Shown: positions 19,249-26,828 of the stretch, one piece after another | Position numbering within the stretch: position 1 is the stretch's first letter | How the letters are laid out: each line of letters begins with the position of its first letter | Program-made: the position numbers and the translations under genes | The notes under the pieces: generated by a model | What the model was told of the DNA's origin: nothing | Database searches by the model: none | Seen by the model: the letters and a program-made list of their open reading frames with translations, nothing else | Origin: Sphingomonas sp. | GTDB lineage: Bacteria > Pseudomonadota > Alphaproteobacteria > Sphingomonadales > Sphingomonadaceae | DNA length: 64,000 nt | NCBI RefSeq assembly: GCF_024508665.1 | Contig: NZ_JANINP010000006.1 | Coordinates: forward strand, 248,001-312,000 | Direction of reading: 5' to 3'

Positions 19249-19778
19249 TGACCGATAGTCTGACCGCAACCGAGCTTCGCTTCGAACGCATTCTGCCCGC
19301 GCCGGTCGAGACGGTGTGGAAATATCTGACCGATTCGAAGCTTCGCCAGCGCTGGTTCATGGGTGGGTCGATCGACGGCCGTGTCGGCGGCGAGATCGAA
19401 TTCGTGTTCGATCACGACCGATTGTCGGATGACGATGTGCCCATGCCCGAGCGCTACGCCGGCAATGTCGGCCGCCGCTGGAGCGAGAAGCTGGTGCGCT
19501 ATGAGCCGCCGCATGCCCTGGCCTATACGTTCGGCAGCGATGCCGACAGCATCGCGACGTTCGAGCTGAAGGACGCGGGCGACGGCAAGACCTTGCTCAC
19601 CCTGGTGCATAGCGGAATCAAGAACCGCGACCAGGCGGCGAATTTCGGCGGCGGCTGGGCATCGCATCTGGCGGTGCTGGAAGCGCGGCTCGAGGGACGC
19701 GGCGTCCCCGATTTCTGGGCGCTGCATAGGCAGGCCGAAGACCGCGCCAAGGCTGCGCTGGCTGGCGCGGACGCCTGA
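19245..19778 (+). CDS. SRPBCC (AHSA1-like) domain protein, second copy
   Basis: 177 residues; the start could be either of two adjacent ATG codons (19245 or 19248). N-terminal helix-grip pattern FERILPAPVETVWKYLTDSKLRQRWFMGGSIDG is followed by GGEIEFVFDHD, then EKLVRYEPPHALAYTFG and a C-terminal GWASHLAVLEARLEG helix. It is last gene of the ArsR-VOC-SRPBCC-SRPBCC operon. The ligand is unknown; two SRPBCC proteins with one VOC protein hint at a hydrophobic xenobiotic or signal molecule, which is inference. Confidence 0.87.
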   Translation: MMTDSLTATELRFERILPAPVETVWKYLTDSKLRQRWFMGGSIDGRVGGEIEFVFDHDRLSDDDVPMPERYAGNVGRRWSEKLVRYEPPHALAYTFGSDADSIATFELKDAGDGKTLLTLVHSGIKNRDQAANFGGGWASHLAVLEARLEGRGVPDFWALHRQAEDRAKAALAGADA

Positions 19779-19983
19779 GCGGCGGCTTTCGCCGGGATTC
19801 GTCCCTCTGTCTGCGGGCGGCAAAGCGCAACCGCGCCAGCCGGGGTGCAGCTGCGGGTTGTGCCGAAAAGTGCTGCCCGACGCCTGGCTAGACTACGGAC
19901 AGCCTGAAACTTGCATCTTGAGGCCGCCTCTTCATGCCTTTTATCATGAACGTCCCCCGGCGCTCGTATCGAGATAGGGCTTG

Positions 19984-20805
19984 CTACACGCCCATTATCC
20001 GATGCGCCGTCTGGTGCCACCAGGGCTTGTCCCAGGCCACGACGACCATCGTCGTCGCAGGAATGTAAAACGCAAGGAACAGCCAATAGGCCTGATGAAC
20101 CCGGCGGTGCCGAACCACGTCCCAGATGAATAAAGGGGCAAGGCTGGCCAGCACGTAGACGTAACTGGCCCACGGGCTCCCGGGCATGCTGGACGGCAGC
20201 CAGGACATCCGGTCGATCGCGGCACCGAGCGGTACGGCGGTCGCGAGGAACATCATCCTCTTGTGCAGTCCCGAGTTCGTTGCGCGCGCTTTGAGTGCAA
20301 TCGTCATGAAAATGGCGAAGAGCGCGCCCGCGCTTATCTGAAGCAACAGGATATTTTCTACGATCGGCACGACCGGCGCCAGTGCTGCCCGGACATTGGG
20401 GGGGCCGAACGTCGCCGCGCCCCAGACCTGGTAGTACATGGTCGGCGCCACGATGAATCCAACGCCGACGAGGGCCGGTACCAGCACATAGGCCGCGATG
20501 CCGACCTGCTTGTGGAGCGCGCCGCGTCCCGTCGCGACCATGACCGTTTGCGAAAGCAGCAGCAGCAGAAAGCTGCCCATCAGCACAGCGTGAACGTGGA
20601 GAATGAACGGAAAAGGCGCTCTTGCTCCGGCTTTGATCATCGCCACCTTCATCATCGAATCCGGAACGAAGCCCACCAGGACGATGGCGATGAACCAGAG
20701 CGCCATACCGACGAAGATCCAACGGTCGACGGAATGTGCGCGCGGCGTGCCCGATGGATGCTCGCCCTGGCGCTCCCCGAATTGAGCGTCTGCGACTGTC
20801 GCCAT
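19984..20805 (-). CDS. polytopic membrane protein of unknown function
   Basis: 273 residues from the ATG at 20805, which has a GGGGGAG ribosome-binding site. About seven hydrophobic helices are predicted (near 32-52, 70-92, 98-118, 135-160, 172-190, 205-225, 238-258). Histidines sit at helix ends (FILHVHAVLMG, ALHKQVG, RHRRVHQAYW), a pattern seen in DUF2306 and cytochrome-like membrane proteins, but I cannot assign a family with confidence. It stands alone, divergent from the hydrolase-OsmC gene. Confidence 0.7.
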   Translation of the reverse strand: MATVADAQFGERQGEHPSGTPRAHSVDRWIFVGMALWFIAIVLVGFVPDSMMKVAMIKAGARAPFPFILHVHAVLMGSFLLLLLSQTVMVATGRGALHKQVGIAAYVLVPALVGVGFIVAPTMYYQVWGAATFGPPNVRAALAPVVPIVENILLLQISAGALFAIFMTIALKARATNSGLHKRMMFLATAVPLGAAIDRMSWLPSSMPGSPWASYVYVLASLAPLFIWDVVRHRRVHQAYWLFLAFYIPATTMVVVAWDKPWWHQTAHRIMGV

Positions 20806-21164
20806 GATTTTCTCCCCCTGTTTCGATCCCGGACCCGATTGTTCCCGCTCTAGGTCCGACCCCCTCCGAAGAATCTGCCTTTGTCCGTAAGCCGGGTCAC
20901 ACTGTAGCTCGCCATCGTTGCCAACGTCGTTTCCCTTGGCTGACGATACGCTCGGCCGGATCCCGGCACCCAACCGGTATCGGCCTGCAAGGCCAGCGTA
21001 TTGGATCAATGCGACGCTGGCCTTTGTCCGCTATTGGGCCGCCTGCCCAAGGCGGCTTTCCGCGCCGGCAAACAAAATCAAAACGCTGCTTTTCCGCTCC
21101 GCCGGGCCTTCGAACAGTAACGCACATGCTATAGGCCCGCGCTCCAGCGACAATGGAGGCGAGG
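20806..21164. other. 359-bp intergenic region between divergent genes
   Basis: No gene recognised. It contains a perfect 11-base inverted repeat (20989-20999 with 21014-21024) whose loop holds an ATTG-GAT-CAAT partial palindrome. A second hairpin (21038-21044 with 21050-21056, 5-base loop, then TTT) follows. These may be regulator sites or transcript ends in this divergent promoter region. Confidence 0.5.
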
Positions 21165-22373
21165 ATGGCGCGAGAGGTTCGGTTCGAGAATGCGACGGGC
21201 GTGTCGCTCGCGGGATCGCTCGAACTGCCGCCGGGGCGAGTCCGCGCCATCGCCCTGTTCGCGCATTGCTTCACCTGCACCCAGGCGAGTCACGGCGCGC
21301 GGCGCGTCAGCACGGCGCTGGCCGCGCAAGGCATCGCGACCCTGCGGTTCGACTTCACCGGTCTCGGCAAGAGCGAAGGCGAGTTCGCCAACAGCCATTT
21401 CGGGGCCAATATCGAGGATCTCGTTGCCGCGGCAGCCCATCTCCAGGCGACGATCGGCGCGCCGTCGATCCTGATCGGTCATTCGCTGGGCGGGGCGGCG
21501 GTGATCGCCGCCGCAGCCCATATTCCCTCATCGCGCGCCGTGGTCACGATCGGCGCGCCGTTCGACCCGGCGCATGCGCTGCACCATATCAGCGCGGAGG
21601 ATGCCGCGCGGATCGAGGCCGAAGGTGTCGGCACGGTGGCGATCGGCGGGCGTCCGTTCCGGGTCGGGCGCGACTTTCTCGACGCGGTCAAGGGGCAGGA
21701 CCAGGCGACACGGCTGGCGCACCTCAAAAAGGCGCTGCTCGTGCTCCACGCGCCGACCGACGCGGTCGTCGGGATAGAGAATGCCAAGGCGATCTACGAT
21801 GCCGCCAAACATCCCAAGAGCTTCGTCGCGCTGGACGGCGCCGACCATCTGCTGACCGATGCCGAGCGCGCCTCCTATGCCGCGTCGATCATCGCCGCCT
21901 GGGTCGAACCCTTTCTGCTACCCGCCAAGTCGCCTGACATGTTGCCCGAAGGCTGCGTCCGCGTCGGTTCGGGCGAAGGACCGTTCGTCCAGCTGATCGA
22001 TGCCTCGGGGCACACTTTGCTTGCCGACGAACCGCTGCGGTCGGGTGGCAGCGACCTCGGTCCCACGCCATACGACCTGCTGCTCGCGGCACTCGGTACC
22101 TGTACCGCGATGACGATCGAACTTGTCGCGCGCGCCGAAGGCATCCCGGTCGAGGGAGTCGAGGTGCTGCTTCGTCACGAACGCCGCCACGCCGACGATT
22201 GCGCCGCCGCTGCGGGCGGGCGGCCCCGGCTGGAGATCCTCCATCGCGAGATCCGGCTGGAGGGCAACCTGACCCAGCAACAGCGCGACCGCATGCTGGT
22301 GATCGCCAACAAATGCCCGGTGCACCGGACGCTGGAAAGCGGTCCGACCGTGGAAACGAAGTTGGTCGATTAG
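21165..22373 (+). CDS. alpha/beta hydrolase-OsmC fusion protein
   Basis: 402 residues from the ATG at 21165, preceded by GGAGG; an ATG 12 bases earlier overlaps this ribosome-binding site. Residues 1-255 are an alpha/beta hydrolase: nucleophile elbow GHSLGG, acid Asp in LHAPTDAVV and His in DGADHLL. Residues 265-402 are an OsmC/Ohr-type domain with both redox cysteines: GTCTAMT and the NKCPVHRTL motif. OsmC proteins reduce organic hydroperoxides with cysteine thiols. The fusion suggests that an ester or lipid hydroperoxide is hydrolysed and reduced by one polypeptide, but substrate is not known. Confidence 0.92.
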   Translation: MAREVRFENATGVSLAGSLELPPGRVRAIALFAHCFTCTQASHGARRVSTALAAQGIATLRFDFTGLGKSEGEFANSHFGANIEDLVAAAAHLQATIGAPSILIGHSLGGAAVIAAAAHIPSSRAVVTIGAPFDPAHALHHISAEDAARIEAEGVGTVAIGGRPFRVGRDFLDAVKGQDQATRLAHLKKALLVLHAPTDAVVGIENAKAIYDAAKHPKSFVALDGADHLLTDAERASYAASIIAAWVEPFLLPAKSPDMLPEGCVRVGSGEGPFVQLIDASGHTLLADEPLRSGGSDLGPTPYDLLLAALGTCTAMTIELVARAEGIPVEGVEVLLRHERRHADDCAAAAGGRPRLEILHREIRLEGNLTQQQRDRMLVIANKCPVHRTLESGPTVETKLVD

Positions 22374-22390
22374 CCCGGAGCGACTCTAGC

Positions 22391-22452
22391 TATTTGTGGT
22401 CGCATCGCTTGCGCGGAAAACCGGTACCCACTTTTCCGCGCGATGCTCTAGA
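22391..22452. repeat. palindromic alphaproteobacterial repeat before hemC
   Basis: GCGCGGAAAACCGG and CCACTTTTCCGCGC arms form a long hairpin ending in GATGCTCTAG. This sequence type is widely dispersed in intergenic DNA of alphaproteobacteria. It occupies nearly the whole gap between the fusion gene and hemC. Confidence 0.6.
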
Positions 22453-22460
22453 GGGACGCG

Positions 22461-23363
22461 ATGACTGTCCTCAAACTCGGCACGCGGGGTTCGCCGCTCG
22501 CATTGGTCCAGGCCAATATGGTCAAGGACGCGCTGGTGGCGGCGCACGATATCGCCTGCGAGATCCACGTGATCCGCACCACCGGCGACCGCGTCCAGGA
22601 TCGCGCGCTGGCCGAGATCGGCGGCAAGGCCTTGTGGACCAAGGAGCTCGACCGCGCCTTGCTCGAGGGCGAGATCGACCTCGCGGTCCATTCGATGAAG
22701 GATGTCGAGACGATCCGGTCCGACAGCATCGTCATCGCCGCGATGCTGGAGCGCGCCGACGTCCGCGACCGGCTGGTCGGTGCCGACAGCATCGCGGCGA
22801 TCCGCGAAAATGGCGTGGTCGGCAGCAGCAGCCCGCGCCGGCGCGCGCAGATCCTCCGCGCGCGGCCCGACCTGTCGGTGGTGCTGTTCCGTGGCAATGT
22901 CGACACCCGGCTGGCCAAGCTGGCGGCGGGCGAAGCCGATGCGACCTTGCTCGCGGCGGCGGGGCTCGCCCGATTGGGGCGCGACGATGTCGGCGTCGCG
23001 CTGGCGGTCGAGGAGATGCTGCCCGCGCCCGCGCAAGGCGCGGTCGGGATAGAATGCCGTGCCGATGACGCCATGACGGCGGCGCTGCTCTCGGCGATCG
23101 ACCATCGCGCGACCAGCCGGGCGGTCCGCGCGGAGCGGGCGTTCCTCGCGGCGCTCGATGCGACTTGCCACTCGCCGATCGCGGCGCTGGCGACGATCGC
23201 CGACGATATCGTGACCTTGCGCGCCGAATTGCTGTCCGAGGATGGCTCCGAGCATGTCGCGGGGGATGCGTCGGGACCGGATGGCGAGGCATTGGCGCGC
23301 GACCTGGCGAGCGCGCTGTTCGAGCGCGCGACGCCGGCGATACGCGCGGGGTTTGCCGGATGA
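22461..23363 (+). CDS. hemC: hydroxymethylbilane synthase (porphobilinogen deaminase)
   Basis: 300 residues. It polymerises four porphobilinogens into hydroxymethylbilane in tetrapyrrole synthesis. Diagnostic segments are LGTRGSPLALVQANMV at the N-terminus, HSMKDVET around the catalytic Asp, and the cofactor-binding Cys236 in DATCHSPIAA to which the dipyrromethane is attached. Length is standard. It is followed, with a 4-base overlap, by hemD. Confidence 0.97.
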   Translation: MTVLKLGTRGSPLALVQANMVKDALVAAHDIACEIHVIRTTGDRVQDRALAEIGGKALWTKELDRALLEGEIDLAVHSMKDVETIRSDSIVIAAMLERADVRDRLVGADSIAAIRENGVVGSSSPRRRAQILRARPDLSVVLFRGNVDTRLAKLAAGEADATLLAAAGLARLGRDDVGVALAVEEMLPAPAQGAVGIECRADDAMTAALLSAIDHRATSRAVRAERAFLAALDATCHSPIAALATIADDIVTLRAELLSEDGSEHVAGDASGPDGEALARDLASALFERATPAIRAGFAG

Positions 23364-24034
23364 GTCGTGCCATCGCGGTGCTGCGCCCGGAGCCGGGCAA
23401 CGCCGCGACCTCCGCCGCGATCGAGGCACTGGGGCTGACCGCTATCCGCCTGCCGCTGTTCGAAATCCACGCGATCGACTGGACGCCCCCCGAGGTCTCG
23501 CGGTTCGATGCGCTGTTCCTCACCAGTGCGAACGCGGCGAGGCATGCCGGACCAGGGCTTACCGGCCTGCGGAGCCTGCCCGTTCATGCGGTCGGCGACG
23601 CGACTGCCTCGGCGGCGCGCGAGGCGGGGTTGCAGGTGGTCGCCGCCGGCGATCGCGATGGCGCGGCCATGGTCGCGGCCGCTGCGGCAGACGGTGTGGG
23701 GCGAGCCTTGCTGCTCGGCGGCCGCGATCGCGCCCTGGGCAGCGACCCGATCATCGCCGAGGCAATCGCGGTCTATGCCAGCGATCCGGTTGATGTAGGC
23801 GGCCAAGCGCTCGACCAATTGGCGGGCTCGGTGGTGCTGGTCCATTCGCCGCGCGCGGCGCGCCGCGTCGCCGATCTGGTCGACCGCGCCGGTATCGACC
23901 GCCGGACAATGCGGCTGGCGGCGATCAGCGCCGCGGCCGCCGACGCCGCCGGCGACGGTTGGGAGCGAATCGCAGCGGCGGCTTCCCCTGACGACACCGC
24001 GTTGATCGCGCTCGCCCGCGCCCTGGCCGATTGA
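23360..24034 (+). CDS. hemD: uroporphyrinogen-III synthase
   Basis: 224 residues from the ATG overlapping the hemC stop. The family is poorly conserved, but the pattern VLRPEPGNAATSAAIEALGLTAIRLPLFEIHAIDW, FLTSANAARH and a late LVHSPRAARRVADLV is characteristic. It closes and isomerises hydroxymethylbilane to uroporphyrinogen III. Identification rests partly on position behind hemC. The product is slightly shorter than the usual 240-260 residues. Confidence 0.92.
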   Translation: MSRAIAVLRPEPGNAATSAAIEALGLTAIRLPLFEIHAIDWTPPEVSRFDALFLTSANAARHAGPGLTGLRSLPVHAVGDATASAAREAGLQVVAAGDRDGAAMVAAAAADGVGRALLLGGRDRALGSDPIIAEAIAVYASDPVDVGGQALDQLAGSVVLVHSPRAARRVADLVDRAGIDRRTMRLAAISAAAADAAGDGWERIAAAASPDDTALIALARALAD

Positions 24035-24065
24035 CCGTTCCTGCCCTGCGCAGGATAAGGACGTC

Positions 24066-24893
24066 ATGAGCGATATCGCGCAAAGTCCGCCGGAGCCCGT
24101 TCGGCAGCTGACCCTGACCGCGACGATTGGGATCGCGCTCGCCACCTTCATCATCGGCTTGCTGATCGCCGGACTGGTCGTCTGGCGGATGGTCCCCGCG
24201 CAACCCGCGCCCGAACCGCAGGCCGCGGCGCCCGCGACCAAGGTCATCGTTGCCCCGCCGGTGGCGACCGATCCAGCCTCGATCTCCGCGCGCCAGCAAA
24301 TGCTCGCCGCGGAGCTTTCCGCGCTCGAACAGCGCACTGCCGCGGTGACCGGGGAAGCCGCCAATTCCTATGGCAACGCGACTCGCGCCGAGGGCATGAT
24401 GATCGCGTTTGCAGCGCGCCGCGCAATCGATCGCGGGTCGCCGCTGGGCTATATCGAACAGCAATTGCGCGACCGGTTCGGCGCGACGCGACCAAATGAG
24501 GTTGCCGCGATCATCGATGCCGGACGCAACCCGATCACGGTCGAGGATCTTCGGCTCAGCCTCGATCAGATCGGATCGCAGCTCGCTTTGGGCCCCGCGG
24601 GCGACGGCTGGGGCGGGTCGTTCGTCCGCATGCTCGGCAGCCTGGTCGTGATCCACCCGCGCAACGCGCCTTCGCCGGTACCGGGAGAACGGCTGGCACG
24701 GATTCGCCGCTTCCTGGCCCAGGGACAGGTCGAGGCCGCGGTCGAGGAAGTGAAGCGGCTTCCCGGCGCCGCCCAATCCAAGGCCTGGCTCGACGGCGCG
24801 CAGCGCTACATCGCGACTCGCCAGGCGCTCGACACGCTCGAAGCCGCGGCGCTGCAGGGCAATGCCGCGGCGCCGGCGCCGGCCGGACGGTAG
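24066..24893 (+). CDS. mitofilin/Mic60-like inner-membrane protein
   Basis: 275 residues. An N-terminal transmembrane helix (about 18-42), a proline/alanine-rich linker and a short coiled-coil region (about 75-95) precede the C-terminal domain. That domain (about 215-265, GERLARIRRFLAQGQVEAAVEEVKRLPGAAQ) matches the pattern of the mitofilin signature in alphaproteobacterial Mic60 homologues. Those homologues are known to sit directly after hemC-hemD and to bend membranes, as the ancestors of mitochondrial crista-junction protein Mic60. The predicted coiled coil is much shorter than in the family's longer members. I assign it by location plus C-terminal pattern. Confidence 0.72.
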   Translation: MSDIAQSPPEPVRQLTLTATIGIALATFIIGLLIAGLVVWRMVPAQPAPEPQAAAPATKVIVAPPVATDPASISARQQMLAAELSALEQRTAAVTGEAANSYGNATRAEGMMIAFAARRAIDRGSPLGYIEQQLRDRFGATRPNEVAAIIDAGRNPITVEDLRLSLDQIGSQLALGPAGDGWGGSFVRMLGSLVVIHPRNAPSPVPGERLARIRRFLAQGQVEAAVEEVKRLPGAAQSKAWLDGAQRYIATRQALDTLEAAALQGNAAAPAPAGR

Positions 24894-24916
24894 CGCCCCG
24901 AGGCGAGGCTTCATAT

Positions 24917-25024
24917 CGTCATCCCCGCGAACGCGGGGACCCATCACCGACCCTGTCAACCTTCACAAATGTCGTGTTGCGCTGCTCGCTCGGGAGTTGG
25001 GTCCCCGCTTACGCGGGGATGACG
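24917..25024. repeat. bipartite palindromic intergenic element (copy 2)
   Basis: Two facing hairpins: CGTCATCCCCGCGAACGC at the left and ACGCGGGGATGACG at the right, about 60 bases apart. The outer 15 or so bases form a long perfect palindrome. It lies between the convergent Mic60-like and DUF72 genes. Confidence 0.85.
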
Positions 25025-25043
25025 GGCAGTATGGAGCGAAAAA

Positions 25044-25829
25044 TCAAAGGCGCGAAATCAGCGCCTGCGCCGCCGCCGGCGCCCGGACCTTGGCGCCGTT
25101 GATCATGAAGATGAAGGTGTCGCGCGGCGTCTTCGGCGCGGGGTCGGCGACATAAGGCAATCCGGCGGGCGATCCGCCCGCCGCCCAGTCCTTCGCCACG
25201 ACCGCCCAGTGATCGAGCGCTTCGGAGGAATAGCCCTGCGGCTCTTCCTCCACTGCGTTTTCGAGCCGCGCATAGACGAAATCGCCGGTCACGTCGGCGA
25301 TCGCGGGATAGTCGGCCGATTCGGCATAGACGATCGCGACCCCGGCCGTCCGGCATAGATCGACGAATTCGGGGACGTGGAAACTGTCGTGCCGGACCTG
25401 CACCGCATGGCGCAGCGCGACACCGTCATGGCTCGCCGGCAGTAGCTTCAGGAACGCGCCGAAATCGTCCGGGTCGAATTTCTTGGTTGCCATGAACTGC
25501 CACAGGATCGGGCCGAGCTTGGGGCCGAGCTCGACGATGCCCTGAGCGACGAACCGAGCGATCGATTCGCCGCCTTCGGCTAGCACCTTGCGGTTGGTGC
25601 AGAAGCGCGAGGCCTTGACCGTGAAGACGAAGTCGTCTGGCACGACTTCCGCCCAGCCGGCGAAGGTCGCCGGCTTGAACCCCGAATAATAGGTGCCGTT
25701 GATCTCGATCGCCGTGAGCTGGCGCGAGGCATATTCAAGCTCGCGTTTTTGCGGCCATTTTTCCGGAAAGAAGGTTCCGCGCCACGGCTCGTAGGTCCAG
25801 CCGCCGATTCCGATTCGTATCTTCGACAT
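25044..25829 (-). CDS. DUF72 family protein
   Basis: 261 residues from the ATG at 25829. The TIM-barrel-like DUF72 (YecE) family is recognised from RIGIGGWTYEPWRGTFFPE at the N-terminus, then YASRQLTAIEINGTYYSG, FVFTVKASRFCTN and, near the middle, GPILWQFMATKKFDPDDFGAFL. Biochemical function is unknown; a link to nucleic acid or iron-sulfur cluster enzymes has been proposed for relatives but is not shown here. It overlaps nothing and reads towards the Mic60-like gene. Confidence 0.92.
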   Translation of the reverse strand: MSKIRIGIGGWTYEPWRGTFFPEKWPQKRELEYASRQLTAIEINGTYYSGFKPATFAGWAEVVPDDFVFTVKASRFCTNRKVLAEGGESIARFVAQGIVELGPKLGPILWQFMATKKFDPDDFGAFLKLLPASHDGVALRHAVQVRHDSFHVPEFVDLCRTAGVAIVYAESADYPAIADVTGDFVYARLENAVEEEPQGYSSEALDHWAVVAKDWAAGGSPAGLPYVADPAPKTPRDTFIFMINGAKVRAPAAAQALISRL

Positions 25830-25846
25830 GAGGGCGAGGATATCCC

Positions 25847-26041
25847 TCAACGCCGCACGAAGCGATAGCGGTCGCGGATGCGGCGGTTGAAGAATCCGCC
25901 CTTGGAGGTCGCGCGGCGCATCGCTTCGACGACGCGCTCGGGCACGTCGAGATATGAGTAAACTCGTCCGCTGACGAAGCGGATATCGAGCCGGTGCGCG
26001 GCTTCATCATAATCGAACGAGCGTATCACGCTGGAGGGCAT
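25847..26041 (-). CDS. KTSC domain protein
   Basis: 64 residues with the KTSC domain pattern: SSVIRSFDYDEAAHRLDIRFVSGRVYSYLDVPERVVEAMRRATSKGGFFNRRIRDRYRF, matching the family whose name comes from a KTSC stretch (here ATSKG). Members often accompany lysyl-tRNA synthetase or phage genes. The function is unknown. It lies 17 bases upstream of the DUF72 start and is probably co-transcribed with it. Confidence 0.85.
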   Translation of the reverse strand: MPSSVIRSFDYDEAAHRLDIRFVSGRVYSYLDVPERVVEAMRRATSKGGFFNRRIRDRYRFVRR

Positions 26042-26067
26042 GGGTTTTAAAACGCATTGGGGACGCA

Positions 26068-26107
26068 GCGCGTTTCATGACTGGAAGGGCGCGCGGCTTG
26101 AAACGCA
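26068..26107. promoter_or_regulatory. inverted GCGTTTCA/TGAAACGC sites before virB2
   Basis: GCGTTTCA at about 26070-26077 and TGAAACGC at 26099-26106 are perfect reverse complements. AAACGCATTG (26050) and AAACGCACTG (26101) form a direct repeat in the same stretch. All lie within the 166-bp gap between the KTSC gene and the virB operon, so they could be operators of the operon. Evidence is sequence symmetry only. Confidence 0.35.
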
Positions 26108-26207
26108 CTGCGCGCTGGTGCACACCCGCGACTCGGGTGCGGGGGGCGCCTGTCGCCGCGCATCCGCGGCTGCGCGCGCCGCCAACCCGCCAGGTGAGGG
26201 GTAAGGC

Positions 26208-26537
26208 GTGTTGCGTTTGATGAAGTCCCGGATCGCTCCATTGCTGGCCGCGCTGGGCGGCATGATCAGTGCCAGTGTCGCGCACGCGCAGGATTCGCTG
26301 AACGATCCCGCCGGATCGGGCGTGTTGGTGTCCGCGGTGCGCTGGCTGCAGGGCACGTTGCTCGGCACGGTCGCCACCGTCGTCGCGATCATCGCGGTCG
26401 CCGCGGTCGGGTTCATGATGCTGACCGGGCGGATCAATTGGCGCTATGGCGCGACCGTCATCATCGGCTGCTTCATCCTGTTCGGTGCCGCCTCGATCGT
26501 CGCGGGAATCCAGTCCACCGCCACTCTGGGCAATTGA
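26208..26537 (+). CDS. virB2: VirB2 pilin-like type IV secretion protein
   Basis: 109 residues from the GTG at 26208, chosen because GAGGGG lies 7 bases before it; an ATG at 26220 is the alternative. A signal sequence ends at SVAHAQ (about residue 28). Mature protein has two hydrophobic helices (about 45-68 and 78-100) around the polar MLTGRINWRYG loop, the TrbC/VirB2 layout. It would form the secretion pilus or a short surface fibre. It is the first gene of the virB operon, 3 bases before virB3. Confidence 0.9.
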   Translation: MLRLMKSRIAPLLAALGGMISASVAHAQDSLNDPAGSGVLVSAVRWLQGTLLGTVATVVAIIAVAAVGFMMLTGRINWRYGATVIIGCFILFGAASIVAGIQSTATLGN

Positions 26538-26540
26538 GTC

Positions 26541-26828
26541 ATGGCCGGGGGGCTCGATCGCGATCCCTTGTTCGTCGCGTTGACGCGGCCGCAGATGTTT
26601 GCGGGCGTGACCTATAGCTATTTCGTCGTCAACGGCGTGGTCGCGACCGAATTGTTCCTGATCTTTCACTCGATCTGGGTTCTGGCAGCCGCCGCCCTGA
26701 TCCACGTCGTCGGCATGATCCTGTGCGTGCGCGAGCCGCGCTTTTTCGACCTGTGGCTGGCCAAGGTCAGCCGCTGTCCGCGCGTGCGCAATTATTCGAT
26801 CTGGCGATGCAACTCCTACCGCCCCTGA
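26541..26828 (+). CDS. virB3: VirB3 inner-membrane protein
   Basis: 95 residues: N-terminal GGLDRDPLFVALTRPQMFAGVTYSYFV is a VirB3 hallmark, followed by two closely spaced transmembrane helices (about 22-40 and 46-62) and a PRFFDLWL segment. VirB3 associates with VirB4 and supports pilus assembly. The C-terminus is encoded across the virB4 start, with 22 bases of overlap. Confidence 0.92.
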   Translation: MAGGLDRDPLFVALTRPQMFAGVTYSYFVVNGVVATELFLIFHSIWVLAAAALIHVVGMILCVREPRFFDLWLAKVSRCPRVRNYSIWRCNSYRP

